A stretch of DNA of 64,000 nucleotides from Candidatus Xianfuyuplasma coldseepsis (GCF_014023125.1 NZ_CP048914.1:62001-126000), one strand, 5' to 3'. Counted from the stretch's first letter, positions 42,488 through 54,000 are shown. Translations and numbers: made by a program. Notes: a model not told the origin generated them from the sequence alone.

Positions 42488-44600
42488 TGGAATCACCTCG
42501 TTTTATAATCTTAAAATCAATCTCTCCATCGATGATATTGGCATTCATCACTTGAATTGTGACATGATCACCAACACGATACATCGTTTTTGTTCGTTCA
42601 CCAATGAGCATCATCAATGGATCGGAATAATGATAAAAATCATCATCGAGTTGTGAGATATGAACCAATCCTTCCACAGTGTTGGGAAGTGTCACGTATA
42701 AACCAAAACTTGTCACACTACTTATTATACCATCAAAGCGTTTATTGATATAGCCAGAAATATATTCCGCTTTTTTCATATCGATGACTTCTCGTTCCAA
42801 GAAGACGGCATTCCGTTCAGTTTCACTGCTTCTTGCCGCAATACTGGTCATTTTGTGACGATAGTAGTCAATCGTATCAAGCGATTTATTTTGCTCAAAC
42901 AAGAAGGTACGTAATAAACGATGAACAATCAAATCTGGATAGCGTCTAATTGGACTCGTAAAATGGGTGTAAAACTTGAAACTAAGCCCGTAATGTCCAA
43001 GGTTTATATCGCTATATATTGCCTTTTGCATACTTCGAAGCATCAATAGATTGATTCCTTTTTCGGCTTCGGTTCCATGAACTTGATCGAGAAGCTTCTG
43101 AAGTTCTAAATGACTGACTTCACTCTTGCCTTTGATCCGATACCCCAGGGCACTTGCCATGTTGATTAAGCGTGATAATTTCTCTTCGGTCGGTTTTTCA
43201 TGGATCCGATAGATGAACGGTAAATCCAACCAATGCATGTGTTCGGCAACGGTTTGATTGGCTTTCAACATAAACTCTTCGATGATGTGTTCACTAATTC
43301 CTCGTTCCCTCGGAAATACGTCCACAGCTTTTCCATTCTCATCCAAAACAAAATAGGATTCTTCAGTCTCAAAATTGATTGATCCAAACTGTTCCCGATG
43401 TTTTTTCAAGATTTTTGCGAGGTTCCGCATTTGATAGAACATGCCAACAAAATCGACATATTCTTCCGCTAGCTTTTCATCCCCATGGAAGATTTGATTA
43501 ATTTTATTATAGGTCATTCGTTTGTGTGAATGAATCACACTCGGATAGATGTCATAGGTTTTCACTTTTCCACTGGACGTTACTTCCATTTCGCAAGTGA
43601 TGGTTAATCGATCTTGTCCTTCCACTAAACTACATAGATTATTACTAAGTGCTTCGGGTAGCATCGGTATCACACGGTCTGGTAAGTAGATACTTGTTCC
43701 CCGATGGAACGCTTCTTTATCTAATAATGAGTCTTTCGTTACGTAATGACTAACATCCGCAATGGAGACCCCAAGTTTGTAGTTTCCATTGTGTAATTGT
43801 TCCACATAAACCGCATCATCAAAGTCTTTCGCATCATCACCATCGATGGTGATATACGGAATATCTCGTAAGTCTTTACGACTCTCTACATCCGATTCAG
43901 TGACATCGGTAAATGCTTCAGCTTCGGCAATGACTTCTGGTGGAAAAATCGGATCGATGTTGTATTTTAAGATTTTACTTAACACATCAACACCTTTGTC
44001 ACTCATATTTCCAAGGACATCGGTAACGACACATTCAATTTTCCCTTTAAAGGAGTAATTGATGATTTTAGCACGGACTTTATCGTATTTCTTTGCACCG
44101 TTTAAGTTCTCACGGCGAATGATGATGTCTTGGGTAATGGTCTTATCATCACTGAGTAATTTACCCATCCCGTTTTGAAAGATAACCGTCCCGATTATAT
44201 GCGTATATTTACGTTCTAACACACGGGTAATCATCCCTTCTTGACGGGCACCATAGCCAAATGGTGACACTTGAACCAACACGCGATCTTTATTCATCGC
44301 TCCATTGATTCCCTCTTTGGGAACAAACACATCGTTCAAACTCGGATCATCAGGGATAACAAATCCAAAACCACGGATTTTTAAATCCAAATGACCAGTA
44401 ACATAGTTGGTATTTTTGATTAAGGTAAACTCACGTTTCTTGTTTTCGATGATAACAGCATCATCTAGAAGTTCGTTAACGGTTTTCACAAGTGCGGTGA
44501 GTTCTTGGCTCGTTGAAACATGAAGGACTTCACGAAGTTCTTCAATCGTTGTTTTCTTATTTTGTTCGCTTGTTAAAAATGATAGTATTTTATCTCTCAT
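42465..44600 (-). CDS. rnr: Ribonuclease R
   Basis: 711 residues from ATG 44600 (AAGGTGGTG upstream; two in-frame GTG lie in that site). N-terminal winged helix, cold-shock domains, RNB domain with the metal-binding Asp cluster (YITIDGDDAKDFDDAVYVEQ) and C-terminal S1 domain (GIISSVTSFGLYVTLPNTVE). 3'-5' exonuclease that degrades structured RNA, including mRNA freed by trans-translation; the rnr-smpB-ssrA neighbourhood fits this. Confidence 0.95.
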   Translation of the reverse strand: MRDKILSFLTSEQNKKTTIEELREVLHVSTSQELTALVKTVNELLDDAVIIENKKREFTLIKNTNYVTGHLDLKIRGFGFVIPDDPSLNDVFVPKEGINGAMNKDRVLVQVSPFGYGARQEGMITRVLERKYTHIIGTVIFQNGMGKLLSDDKTITQDIIIRRENLNGAKKYDKVRAKIINYSFKGKIECVVTDVLGNMSDKGVDVLSKILKYNIDPIFPPEVIAEAEAFTDVTESDVESRKDLRDIPYITIDGDDAKDFDDAVYVEQLHNGNYKLGVSIADVSHYVTKDSLLDKEAFHRGTSIYLPDRVIPMLPEALSNNLCSLVEGQDRLTITCEMEVTSSGKVKTYDIYPSVIHSHKRMTYNKINQIFHGDEKLAEEYVDFVGMFYQMRNLAKILKKHREQFGSINFETEESYFVLDENGKAVDVFPRERGISEHIIEEFMLKANQTVAEHMHWLDLPFIYRIHEKPTEEKLSRLINMASALGYRIKGKSEVSHLELQKLLDQVHGTEAEKGINLLMLRSMQKAIYSDINLGHYGLSFKFYTHFTSPIRRYPDLIVHRLLRTFLFEQNKSLDTIDYYRHKMTSIAARSSETERNAVFLEREVIDMKKAEYISGYINKRFDGIISSVTSFGLYVTLPNTVEGLVHISQLDDDFYHYSDPLMMLIGERTKTMYRVGDHVTIQVMNANIIDGEIDFKIIKRGDSNENHRAQ

Positions 44601-44623
44601 GTTTCTCACCACCTTTCGTAAAA

Positions 44624-44646
44624 AAAGAACACTACAAAGTGTTCTT
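44624..44646 (-). terminator. Terminator behind secG
   Basis: AAAGAACACT/AGTGTTCTTT hairpin with T run, overlapping the secG stop. Confidence 0.75.
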
Positions 44647-44867
44647 TACAAAGCAAGGGCTAAAATGCTAGTAACGATAAAGAATACGCTGACAACAAGG
44701 GTCGTGATATTCATAATCAGTTCAAAACCACGTTGTTTCTGATTGTTGAACAATTCGCTTTTTTCACCACTAAATGCATTGGCTGCATTGTCTTTTGAAC
44801 TTTGTAATACAACAATTGTAATTAATAATAACGATAAAATTAATAATACGATGTCGATTCCTCTCAT
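44646..44867 (-). CDS. secG: Preprotein translocase subunit SecG
   Basis: 73 residues: two membrane helices around the conserved loop SSKDNAANAFSGEKSELF, here with the usual GG-like A-F-S-G segment. It assists SecYE in export. AGGAGG precedes the ATG. The placement secG-rnr-smpB-ssrA is common in Firmicutes. Confidence 0.92.
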   Translation of the reverse strand: MRGIDIVLLILSLLLITIVVLQSSKDNAANAFSGEKSELFNNQKQRGFELIMNITTLVVSVFFIVTSILALAL

Positions 44868-44879
44868 GATTCATACCTC

Positions 44880-45884
44880 CTAAACACTTAATCCGATGTA
44901 TACAAGGTACGCAATCAAGATGAGTACGCTTGGTAATACATAGGTAATTTTATTTATAGAACGTTTCCGTAATAAAGCTAACATTAATATTATAGAGTTA
45001 ATAAGCCCTAAAATCAAGAGGTAAGATACATTTTCTCTTGCCTCGGTATTGGTGACGAGTTCATTGAAGATATCATCATTCACATTAAGAATATCTACAA
45101 CGCTGATAATCGTCATATTAAAGACGTTACTACCGATAATATTTCCAAGGGCTGCTTCATGATTTCGCAGTTTCATTAACGTCATAACGGCAGTTAATTC
45201 AGGTAAACTTGTTGCGACACCAAGGAAGATCGCTCCGGCAAAGCTAGCTCCTAAATTTAAGGCATCCCCAAGCTGATCAGCAACAATGGTAACAAAGTAA
45301 CTTGATAAGACGACTACAACAGCCCATAAGAAGAACATAAGACCAATTTTCTTATAGGTCAAATCGCTACCTTCTTCACTCTGTTCGGTTTCATCGTTGT
45401 TCATCGACCGAATACTGAATACATATAATATCACAATTAGCAGCGAAATCAAGTTAAATGTCAACAAAATGTTTAATGTAAACGATCCATAATCCAATCC
45501 TGTAAACCCACTAATAAGTAACGGGAACATAAAGATGATGTACATGACAATGACAAACGCATTGGTTGTCCGTTGGGTTTTCACTTTGTTAAAGAACATT
45601 TGTTTCAAGAATAACAAATCTGCCACAGCCAAAATTACGACATTGAAAATATTACTACCAAAAACATTACCAAACGCCAAACTTGGTTCGTTCAGTGCCA
45701 TCGTTGATGTAATACTCGTAATAAACTCTGGCATCGAGGTGATAGTCGCCAATAAAACCCCACCAATTAGCGCTCCGCTAATATGGGTTTTTTTATCCAG
45801 TTCATCCACATAATACGATAATTTACTAGTCGCATAAATCACCACAAATGCAAGTAAAACATATTGTCCAATGATTAGTAACAT
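44880..45884 (-). CDS. Na+/Ca2+ exchanger family protein (CaCA, YrbG-like)
   Basis: 334 residues with ten to eleven helices and two alpha repeats: GGVLLATITSMPEFITSITS with GNVFGSNIFNVVILA, and GATSLPELTA-type FLGVATSLPELTAVMTLMK with GNIIGSNVFNMTII. The acidic residues that bind Ca2+ and Na+ are in place. GAGGTGATG precedes the ATG. Close spacing to secG (12 bp) suggests co-transcription. Confidence 0.9.
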   Translation of the reverse strand: MLLIIGQYVLLAFVVIYATSKLSYYVDELDKKTHISGALIGGVLLATITSMPEFITSITSTMALNEPSLAFGNVFGSNIFNVVILAVADLLFLKQMFFNKVKTQRTTNAFVIVMYIIFMFPLLISGFTGLDYGSFTLNILLTFNLISLLIVILYVFSIRSMNNDETEQSEEGSDLTYKKIGLMFFLWAVVVVLSSYFVTIVADQLGDALNLGASFAGAIFLGVATSLPELTAVMTLMKLRNHEAALGNIIGSNVFNMTIISVVDILNVNDDIFNELVTNTEARENVSYLLILGLINSIILMLALLRKRSINKITYVLPSVLILIAYLVYIGLSV

Positions 45885-45937
45885 GTCATCACCTCAAGCT
45901 TGTACTATTATATAATATTTAACCACAAAAAGATACA

Positions 45938-45964
45938 AAAAACGAACAATTTCTTGTTCGTTTT
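45938..45964 (-). terminator. Terminator of the MFS gene
   Basis: AAAACGAACAA/TTGTTCGTTTT hairpin with T run on the minus strand. Confidence 0.8.
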
Positions 45965-45969
45965 GATGT

Positions 45970-47283
45970 TTATAACTCGCGAACGTATTTGTTTCTCAAA
46001 GCGAGGATTGCTGTTGCCCACATGGCAATTGCTGCAACGTAGAATAACACACGAAGACCTAGGAAGTCTATCGCAACACCACCTAAGGCAATTGCGATTG
46101 GTGTTAAACCATTGGAAATAATTCCGATTGTTGTCACGACTCGACCCAACATTTGTTTTTTAATGGTTTTCATAATCGCAACATTGAATGGTATGTTAAT
46201 GAAGCCATTAAAGAACCCCATGACAATTAACGAGATTGCTGAAATCACCATATACCATGTAAAGGATAAGGTACCATCTAGTAAAAAGTGAAGTGCTGCA
46301 GCTGTAAATAAGAACATTGATGCCATTCCAACCAATCCACGATAGATCAATGGACTAACTCGTTCTCGTTGAATTGATACAGCTAGGACAACACTAACTA
46401 TGACTATTCCGATGGTAAATGAGGAATTGAGAATTGCCAAAAAATAAGCCTCTTTCTCAATTTCAATTTCAAATAAGTATGGTAGTCCATTAACCACAAC
46501 TGGTACGGTGAAGAAATTTAACATTGATGCAATGATTACCAACCATAAGATTGGTTTTAACGTAAACACGTATTGCAATCCCTCTTTAATATCAACAAGG
46601 GTTTGTTTAAATGTAATATCGTGAACCTCTCCTTCTTCTAGTGTTTTCGTCTTAATAAAGGTTTCACTAACACCACTAAAGAAGAATGTTAATCCGTTAA
46701 ATATAAAGATTACGCCGATGGGAACAAAGGAATAGAGAACTCCTCCAAGCATTGCACCGATGATTCCATAAATCGCAAACATCCCTTGAGAGATACTACT
46801 GTGTTGCTGCAGTTGATTTTCTTGTAGGATATGCGGAGGTAAGGAACTCGCTGCAGGATTAAAGAGTGCTCCGTTTACTCCCATAATGATGGTTACCACA
46901 AAAAGAATTACGATTATGGTTGTATTACTCAATCCAAAGAATAGCAAAGACCCTGTTATGAGAATTAGTATTCCATTAATAAAGTCGGTTGTATATACAA
47001 CGCGCACTTTCTCCAACCGATCGACAATAGCCCCACCAAACAACGCAAATCCAAAATATATCATTCCACCCGTGGCCATATATATTCCAGCCAGTGTTGC
47101 ATTCCCATCGGTAAGGACGAGAATATACAGGGATATTGCGAAGTTGTATATATGGGTTCCTAAATTCGATACCATTTGTCCAAAAAAGAGTAAACGATAA
47201 TCACGATTCTTAAAGATGCTTTCGGCTTTTACCGGCTGATTATTATCAATGGATTCGATATCCTGATTCATGTCATCGGTCAT
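45970..47283 (-). CDS. MFS transporter, MdfA/Tet-like efflux type
   Basis: 437 residues from ATG 47283 (GGTGA upstream; the longer TTG-started form lacks a site). About twelve helices after an acidic N-terminus. YRLLFFGQMVSNLGTHIYNF and GGAIVDRLEKVRVVYTTDFI are typical of the MFS_3/enterobactin-exporter-like group. Probably a drug or metabolite exporter; substrate unknown. Monocistronic. Confidence 0.82.
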   Translation of the reverse strand: MTDDMNQDIESIDNNQPVKAESIFKNRDYRLLFFGQMVSNLGTHIYNFAISLYILVLTDGNATLAGIYMATGGMIYFGFALFGGAIVDRLEKVRVVYTTDFINGILILITGSLLFFGLSNTTIIVILFVVTIIMGVNGALFNPAASSLPPHILQENQLQQHSSISQGMFAIYGIIGAMLGGVLYSFVPIGVIFIFNGLTFFFSGVSETFIKTKTLEEGEVHDITFKQTLVDIKEGLQYVFTLKPILWLVIIASMLNFFTVPVVVNGLPYLFEIEIEKEAYFLAILNSSFTIGIVIVSVVLAVSIQRERVSPLIYRGLVGMASMFLFTAAALHFLLDGTLSFTWYMVISAISLIVMGFFNGFINIPFNVAIMKTIKKQMLGRVVTTIGIISNGLTPIAIALGGVAIDFLGLRVLFYVAAIAMWATAILALRNKYVREL

Positions 47284-47369
47284 ATTGTCACCAACTTTGT
47301 TCAAAATTATGTATCATCATATCAATAATATCACTTTACTGTGTAAAACACAATAATTATTTTTTCATA

Positions 47370-47393
47370 AAAAAAAGACTCTTTCGAGTCTCT

Positions 47394-47394
<1 letters not shown>
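47370..47394 (-). terminator. Terminator of eno
   Basis: GAGACTC/GAGTCTT hairpin with T run on the minus strand. Confidence 0.75.
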
Positions 47395-48758
<1,364 letters not shown>

Positions 48759-48801
48759 TTACAAATGAAATCCATAAATGAAAACACTTTCAAGTACAAA
48801 A

Positions 48802-48823
48802 AAAGCACTTGTTCAAGTGCTTT
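48802..48823 (-). terminator. Terminator of gpmI
   Basis: AAAGCACTTG/CAAGTGCTTT hairpin, T run on the minus strand, overlapping the stop codon. Confidence 0.8.
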
Positions 48824-50339
48824 ATTTTTTTGTCACTAGACTTTGTCCAGTCATTTCACTCGGTTGGTCGATACCAAGGTACTGTAACATTGTTGGAGCA
48901 ACATCAGCCAAGATACCGCCTTCTCGCAATTTGACGTTTTTATCCGTCACAATTAATGGTACTATACTGGTCGTATGTGCGGTGAATGGATTTCCGTTTT
49001 CATCGAGCATTTTTTCCGCATTACCATGATCGGCTGTAACAATTGCGACGCCACCTTTATCCAAGATCGCATCGACAACTTTACCGACACATTCGTCAAC
49101 GGTTTCAACTGCTTTTACAGCTGCTGGAATGACACCCGTATGACCAACCATATCACAGTTTGCAAAGTTCAAGATGATCGTATCATGCTCATCTTTGGCA
49201 ATTTCATCCAAGACTTTATCCGTAACGATGTACGCACTCATTTCTGGTTGCAAGTCATAGGTCGCTACTTTCGGACTGTTGACAAGAACTCTTGTAGACC
49301 CCTCAATTTCTTTATCCATACCACCATCAAAGAAGAATGTAACGTGGGCATATTTTTCCGTTTCGGCAATACGCAACTGTTTTTTTCCAGCTCTGCTGAT
49401 GACATCACCATACATATTATCCAGTTTTTGTAACCCAAAGGCAATCTCACCTTGTACATTTTCACTGTATGACATCGTACTAACAAATGTAAGATTATGT
49501 GGCCCTTTGCTGTAATCTAATCCACTTTTTGTCGGATTGGATAACGCTGTTCCAATTTGAATCGCACGGTCAGGACGGAAGTTCGCAAAAATGACACTGT
49601 CTCCATCCTTCATTGTTCCTTCAGGAACGACATTAAATGGCATGACAAACTCGTCAAATACACCTGCTTTATACGATGCTTTAATGCCATCTATTGCACT
49701 ACTTGCGGATGGTCCTTTTGCTTGGGTAAATACATCATAATGAATTTGCACTCGGTCCCAGTTTTTATCACGATCCATACCGTAATAACGTCCACCAACA
49801 CTCGCTATTTTTCCGTAGTTGATTTCCGCCATATACGCTTCTAATTCTTGGACATATAATACTCCACTATCAGGAGGCGTATCTCGTCCATCTAAAAACG
49901 CGTGGAAGTATGTAGTTGGTACTCCTTGGTCTTTGGCTAATTTAAAGAATGCTTTAATGTGATTGATGTGGCTGTGAACACCACCATCACTCAAGAGACC
50001 CATAATGTGGAGAACACTGTTGTTCTCTTTAACGTTTTTAATCGCATTTAAATATGCTTGGTTTGTAAAGAATTCGCCATCTTCAATGGCTTTGTTGATT
50101 CGTGTCAGTGATTGGTACACGATGCGTCCCGCACCTAAGTTTAGATGTCCCACTTCACTATTTCCCATTTGGCCATCGGGTAAACCTACCGCTAGGCCAC
50201 TTGCATTTAAGTAACTGGTTGGATATTCGTTCATCAATAATTCGATGTTTGGTGTTTTTGCCATATGAACCGCATTTCCGGTATCATCATTACGCAAACC
50301 ATATCCATCCATTACAATTAAAGCTACTGGTCGTTTCAT
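48822..50339 (-). CDS. gpmI: Cofactor-independent phosphoglycerate mutase
   Basis: 505 residues from ATG 50339 (AGAGGTGA upstream). Alkaline-phosphatase fold with Mn2+ ligands: MDGYG at the start, MGNSEVGHLNLGAG with the phospho-Ser, HAFLDGRDTPPDSG, FANCDMVGHTG and TADHGNAEKM. Interconverts 3- and 2-phosphoglycerate. Works directly before enolase. Confidence 0.97.
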   Translation of the reverse strand: MKRPVALIVMDGYGLRNDDTGNAVHMAKTPNIELLMNEYPTSYLNASGLAVGLPDGQMGNSEVGHLNLGAGRIVYQSLTRINKAIEDGEFFTNQAYLNAIKNVKENNSVLHIMGLLSDGGVHSHINHIKAFFKLAKDQGVPTTYFHAFLDGRDTPPDSGVLYVQELEAYMAEINYGKIASVGGRYYGMDRDKNWDRVQIHYDVFTQAKGPSASSAIDGIKASYKAGVFDEFVMPFNVVPEGTMKDGDSVIFANFRPDRAIQIGTALSNPTKSGLDYSKGPHNLTFVSTMSYSENVQGEIAFGLQKLDNMYGDVISRAGKKQLRIAETEKYAHVTFFFDGGMDKEIEGSTRVLVNSPKVATYDLQPEMSAYIVTDKVLDEIAKDEHDTIILNFANCDMVGHTGVIPAAVKAVETVDECVGKVVDAILDKGGVAIVTADHGNAEKMLDENGNPFTAHTTSIVPLIVTDKNVKLREGGILADVAPTMLQYLGIDQPSEMTGQSLVTKK

Positions 50340-50487
50340 TTTTATCACCTCTACCATGCACATTATACTGTATTTTCATTAATTTTCATAGTAATTTGAC
50401 TTATAAGGTAGCGTTTTCACATTTGTGCAATAGTATTTATTTTTATATAAATTTATACTATAATATGGACAAGAAAGGTTGATGCAT

Positions 50488-52566
50488 ATGGCCACACTAA
50501 AATTGGAAAAATTATTACAAGCATTACAACAAACAACCGATACAACAATATACAACTATACGGTTCCTGATGTATGGAACTGTTTTGACTATAATCCTGA
50601 CAAGCTCATTGAAGCTCCCCATAATGAGTTGATGGTGGATCCCTATGATTTTTATGCTAGTGTAATCGCTGATTATATCCTACCAAACAAAGAAGATGAC
50701 AAAGATTATACCAATGCCATATCGTTTGGTCTAAAACGTCCCAAGCGAAACTACAGCGGTGGTGATTGGATAAAAGAATCTGTTGTCTACTCGACGATGA
50801 TTCGAACCAGTGCTGCGTGGGATCATGATCGCAGTGGTAAACTCGACCTCTATAATATCTATCACATGCCGGAAACTGGAACGTTTGTCAAGATGTTAGC
50901 ACTACTTCCATTACTACAAAAAATGGGGGTTAATGTTGTCTATATGTTACCAATCTCCAAATTCAGTTTAAAAGATAAAAAAGGAGACTTAGGTAGTCCC
51001 TATGGTGTCTCCAATTTTGACAAGTTGGATCCCAATTTAAAAGATCCCTTAGTTGGGGATGCATTAACCTTAGAAGAAGAATTCCAAGCCTTTGTCGAAG
51101 CATGCCACATTCTCGATATGCGTGTAATGATTGATATTATTCCACGTACCAATAGCGTTGATAGCGAACTCATTCGTGAACATCCCGAGTGGTTCTATTG
51201 GATTAAAGCAAGCGAATATGATCAATACAAAGTCCCTCATGTACCCGAACTTGGTGAAACCGCCATCCCGGATGTAGAAAATCTTGAAATTGCCTATCAA
51301 TCACCGGATGTATTGCGACATATCAATATGTTCCAGTACAATCCCAAAGCTCAAGATGAATCACTCTGGAACAAAGTAAAGAAATCAAAAAACCTAGCAA
51401 AAGCAATTGAACAGCATTTTGATTTACGCGTTGCTCCGGCGTTTAGTGATTATATTAATGACCCCCAACCGCCATGGACTGACGTTACCTTCTTCCGCTT
51501 ATTTTTAGACATTCCAACAGAAACGCGTCCGTTTGTCGATACGACGGATCGTCCCCCATACATCTTATTTGATACAATCAAAGCCAACATGTATTTTGGC
51601 GATCAACCAAATATGGAATTATGGCAAAAACTAGCCGACATTGTTCCAAGTTATCAACGGCGTTTTGGAATTGATGGGGCGCGAATTGACATGGGCCATG
51701 CACTACCAAAACCACTACTTGATATGATTATCAACAAAGCCCGAGACATCGATCCGGATTTCTGTTTTATTGCCGAAGAACTACAACCAAAACTCGCCCA
51801 AAAAGCCAAAGACAATGGCTATAATATGATTATTGGAAATGGATTTGTTATGGAACCACGCGTTTGGGAAGGCAAACTACAAGAGTTTATGTACGATTCA
51901 ATCGAACTACCGCTTCCCACTTTTGCCTGTGGTGAAACCCATGATACCCCCCGTCTTGCGGCACGAGATGGTGGCGAATCACTTGCGAAATTACTCACCG
52001 TGTTAAACATGTTTATGCCCAATGGGGTACCATTTATTAACAGTGGCCAAGAAGTCTATGAAACCCAACCGATGAATACGGGACTGGATGCAAGACCAAA
52101 TGAACTCTATATGCTCGATCCTAGTGATCCGTATTACAAAAAACTCGCATTGTTTGATTTGTATCAATTTCATTACACCAATCCGCGTCGATGGGAACTA
52201 CCCAATATTTTAGAAGCACTGAAACCAATCCGCAAAAAGTTCAAAAAGCAACTGCTTGACAAACACTCGTTTATGCCATTATATGCCCATTATGATAATC
52301 AAAATTTCATTGGTTTCTCGTATTTCAAAACAACGAAAAGCAATAAAGAAAATATGCTCTTTGTCCTTGGGAATGCGGATACGTGGCACGAACATTATAT
52401 TCGAATAGATATCCGATTATTGCGTCACACGACCAACAATCATGAAATGACAGGCAAATTACTCTTTAGTACTCATGAAGCTCCTCGACCATTCACTCAA
52501 TTCATCGACAACAACACTCTCGATATCCATCTTGGTCCTGGTGAAGTAAAAATTGTTGAACTATAA
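50488..52566 (+). CDS. Cytoplasmic GH13 alpha-glucan enzyme
   Basis: 692 residues from ATG 50488 (AAAGG 9 bases upstream). No signal peptide. GH13 barrel: RVMIDIIPRTNSVDSELI (region I-like), GIDGARIDMGHALPKP (nucleophile Asp), CFIAEELQP (acid Glu), GETHDTPRLAARDGG (region IV His-Asp). The N-terminal 130 residues and the PPWTDVTFFRLF insertion are unlike common amylases and recall maltosyltransferase-type GH13 members, so hydrolase or transferase is open. It would act on dextrins imported after extracellular pullulanase. Divergent from gpmI. Confidence 0.82.
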   Translation: MATLKLEKLLQALQQTTDTTIYNYTVPDVWNCFDYNPDKLIEAPHNELMVDPYDFYASVIADYILPNKEDDKDYTNAISFGLKRPKRNYSGGDWIKESVVYSTMIRTSAAWDHDRSGKLDLYNIYHMPETGTFVKMLALLPLLQKMGVNVVYMLPISKFSLKDKKGDLGSPYGVSNFDKLDPNLKDPLVGDALTLEEEFQAFVEACHILDMRVMIDIIPRTNSVDSELIREHPEWFYWIKASEYDQYKVPHVPELGETAIPDVENLEIAYQSPDVLRHINMFQYNPKAQDESLWNKVKKSKNLAKAIEQHFDLRVAPAFSDYINDPQPPWTDVTFFRLFLDIPTETRPFVDTTDRPPYILFDTIKANMYFGDQPNMELWQKLADIVPSYQRRFGIDGARIDMGHALPKPLLDMIINKARDIDPDFCFIAEELQPKLAQKAKDNGYNMIIGNGFVMEPRVWEGKLQEFMYDSIELPLPTFACGETHDTPRLAARDGGESLAKLLTVLNMFMPNGVPFINSGQEVYETQPMNTGLDARPNELYMLDPSDPYYKKLALFDLYQFHYTNPRRWELPNILEALKPIRKKFKKQLLDKHSFMPLYAHYDNQNFIGFSYFKTTKSNKENMLFVLGNADTWHEHYIRIDIRLLRHTTNNHEMTGKLLFSTHEAPRPFTQFIDNNTLDIHLGPGEVKIVEL

Positions 52567-52592
52567 AAAAAGCGCTATAATTAGCGCTTTTT
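52566..52592. terminator. Bidirectional terminator
   Basis: AAAAAGCGCTA/TAGCGCTTTTT hairpin between convergent genes. Confidence 0.85.
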
Positions 52593-53114
52593 CTATGCTT
52601 TTTGTAATTTTAAATGCGGTTCCACAACCCGATCATATAGCTGTTCAATGAGGTATACTTGCAGTGGCACCTTAATTACTAATAGACCAACCCGATACGG
52701 CAAGGTTGCAAGTAGACTTCCCATTCCCTCGTACTGATAAATTCCATAGGAGTTCAAACCAAACGTCAGGACACCTGTCACTACCAAACAAATAATCAGT
52801 GGTGTTCGTTTTATGGGACGTTGGAAAAAGAATAATCCCGGGATGATTCCCCAGAGCATATTCGATACGGTAAACACATTAAAGGTGTATGCCCAGGGAC
52901 TAAACAAAATGTGGACAAAATCAACGACAAACCCGAGTAACCCGCCAACAATTGGACCAAAGGTTACACCGATGAATACCATTGGAATTTCATACATCGT
53001 TATTCGTAAATTTCCTGTTTCAATCACGAGCAAACTCTTCAAAATAATGGCCATCGCAACAAAGGATGCGGCAAGGGTAATCCCCCTTGTCGTAAAACGT
53101 GGTACTTTAAACAT
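52593..53114 (-). CDS. folT: Folate-type ECF transporter S component
   Basis: 173 residues with five or six membrane helices. ITMYEIPMVFIGVTFGPIVG followed by GFVVDFVHILFSP matches the folate-family ECF S components (FolT), which capture folates and dock onto a shared EcfTAA' module not in this window. The THF riboswitch in its leader supports the substrate assignment. The SD GGAGG lies in the riboswitch-linked hairpin. Confidence 0.88.
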   Translation of the reverse strand: MFKVPRFTTRGITLAASFVAMAIILKSLLVIETGNLRITMYEIPMVFIGVTFGPIVGGLLGFVVDFVHILFSPWAYTFNVFTVSNMLWGIIPGLFFFQRPIKRTPLIICLVVTGVLTFGLNSYGIYQYEGMGSLLATLPYRVGLLVIKVPLQVYLIEQLYDRVVEPHLKLQKA

Positions 53115-53122
53115 AATAAAAA

Positions 53123-53146
53123 ACCTCCGACAAATGTTCTAGAGGT
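53123..53146 (-). promoter_or_regulatory. Shine-Dalgarno-sequestering hairpin of folT
   Basis: On the mRNA ACCTC...GAGGT arms enclose 14 nt; the second arm contains the GGAGG ribosome site, 9 bases before the ATG. A translational off-switch is the likely output of the upstream riboswitch. Confidence 0.6.
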
Positions 53147-53168
53147 CCACACAAAAAATGAAAATTTT

Positions 53169-53260
53169 CAGCGGACGCGCCATATTACCGCCACAGTATG
53201 ATGTGTTCGTCATTACCCAACTTCCCATGGTAAAGCACTTAACGCAATATAGCTACTCTG
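53169..53260 (-). promoter_or_regulatory. Tetrahydrofolate riboswitch
   Basis: mRNA-sense elements in order: CAGAGTAG at the 5' end, GCGTTAAGTG, ATGGGA, GACGAA, GGCGGTAA, and GCGTCCGCTG closing the P1 stem. These match the clostridial folT THF-riboswitch consensus in order and spacing (92 nt). It precedes the folate ECF S component. Confidence 0.88.
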
Positions 53261-53300
53261 ATAGTATTATTGTACTGAATAAGCAGAAAAAACACAAGAG

Positions 53301-53322
53301 AAAAACACGGAAGATTCCGTGC
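53301..53322 (-). terminator. Terminator of ung
   Basis: CACGGAA/TTCCGTG hairpin followed by TTTTTCT on the minus strand. Confidence 0.75.
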
Positions 53323-53973
53323 TTAGGTAATCGTAAAATCGATAGGCTCTCGTTGATTTTTAATAAGGAATTGATTAATTTTGGAAAACATCCGACTACC
53401 AAAAAATGAATACCGTGCACTAAGTGGAGACGGATGACTTGACGATAGTATTAAATGGTTGGGATTGGTGATAAAGCGACGTTTCTGTTTGGCATTATTC
53501 CCCCACAAAACAAACACTTTTGGTGCGGGATCATCATTCAATAATTGAATGATACGATCGGTAAATTGATCCCATCCAATCAATTTATGAGATAGTGGTT
53601 TATGCGCTTCGACGGTTAATATAGTGTTTAACAACAACACTCCTTGTTGTGCCCAAGACGTTAATTCACCATGATTTGGAATGGGTACACCTAGATCCTC
53701 GTGAAGTTCTTTGTAGATATTCTTCAATGATGGTGGAACAGGATTTCCTTTTTTGACACTAAATGCTAAGCCGTGAGCTTGATTGACATTGTGATAGGGA
53801 TCTTGGCCAATAATAACAACTTTGACATTATCATATTCACATAGCTTAAACGCATTGAAAATGTCATCCAAGGGAGGATAGATTGTTTTATTTCGATATT
53901 CATCCAACACCCGTTTCGTAATCTCTTTAAAATACGGTTGTTTTTTTTCGCGATCAATAATCTCTTTCCACAT
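53323..53973 (-). CDS. ung: Uracil-DNA glycosylase
   Basis: 216 residues. Family 1 UDG: VVIIGQDPYHNVNQAHGLAF (water-activating Asp), LLLNTILTVE, and the DNA-intercalation loop SSHPSPLSARYSF. Removes uracil from DNA. TAGGTGATACT precedes the ATG. Monocistronic, with terminators on both sides. Confidence 0.97.
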   Translation of the reverse strand: MWKEIIDREKKQPYFKEITKRVLDEYRNKTIYPPLDDIFNAFKLCEYDNVKVVIIGQDPYHNVNQAHGLAFSVKKGNPVPPSLKNIYKELHEDLGVPIPNHGELTSWAQQGVLLLNTILTVEAHKPLSHKLIGWDQFTDRIIQLLNDDPAPKVFVLWGNNAKQKRRFITNPNHLILSSSHPSPLSARYSFFGSRMFSKINQFLIKNQREPIDFTIT

Positions 53974-54000
53974 AGTATCACCTAGTACAAGTATACAAAA

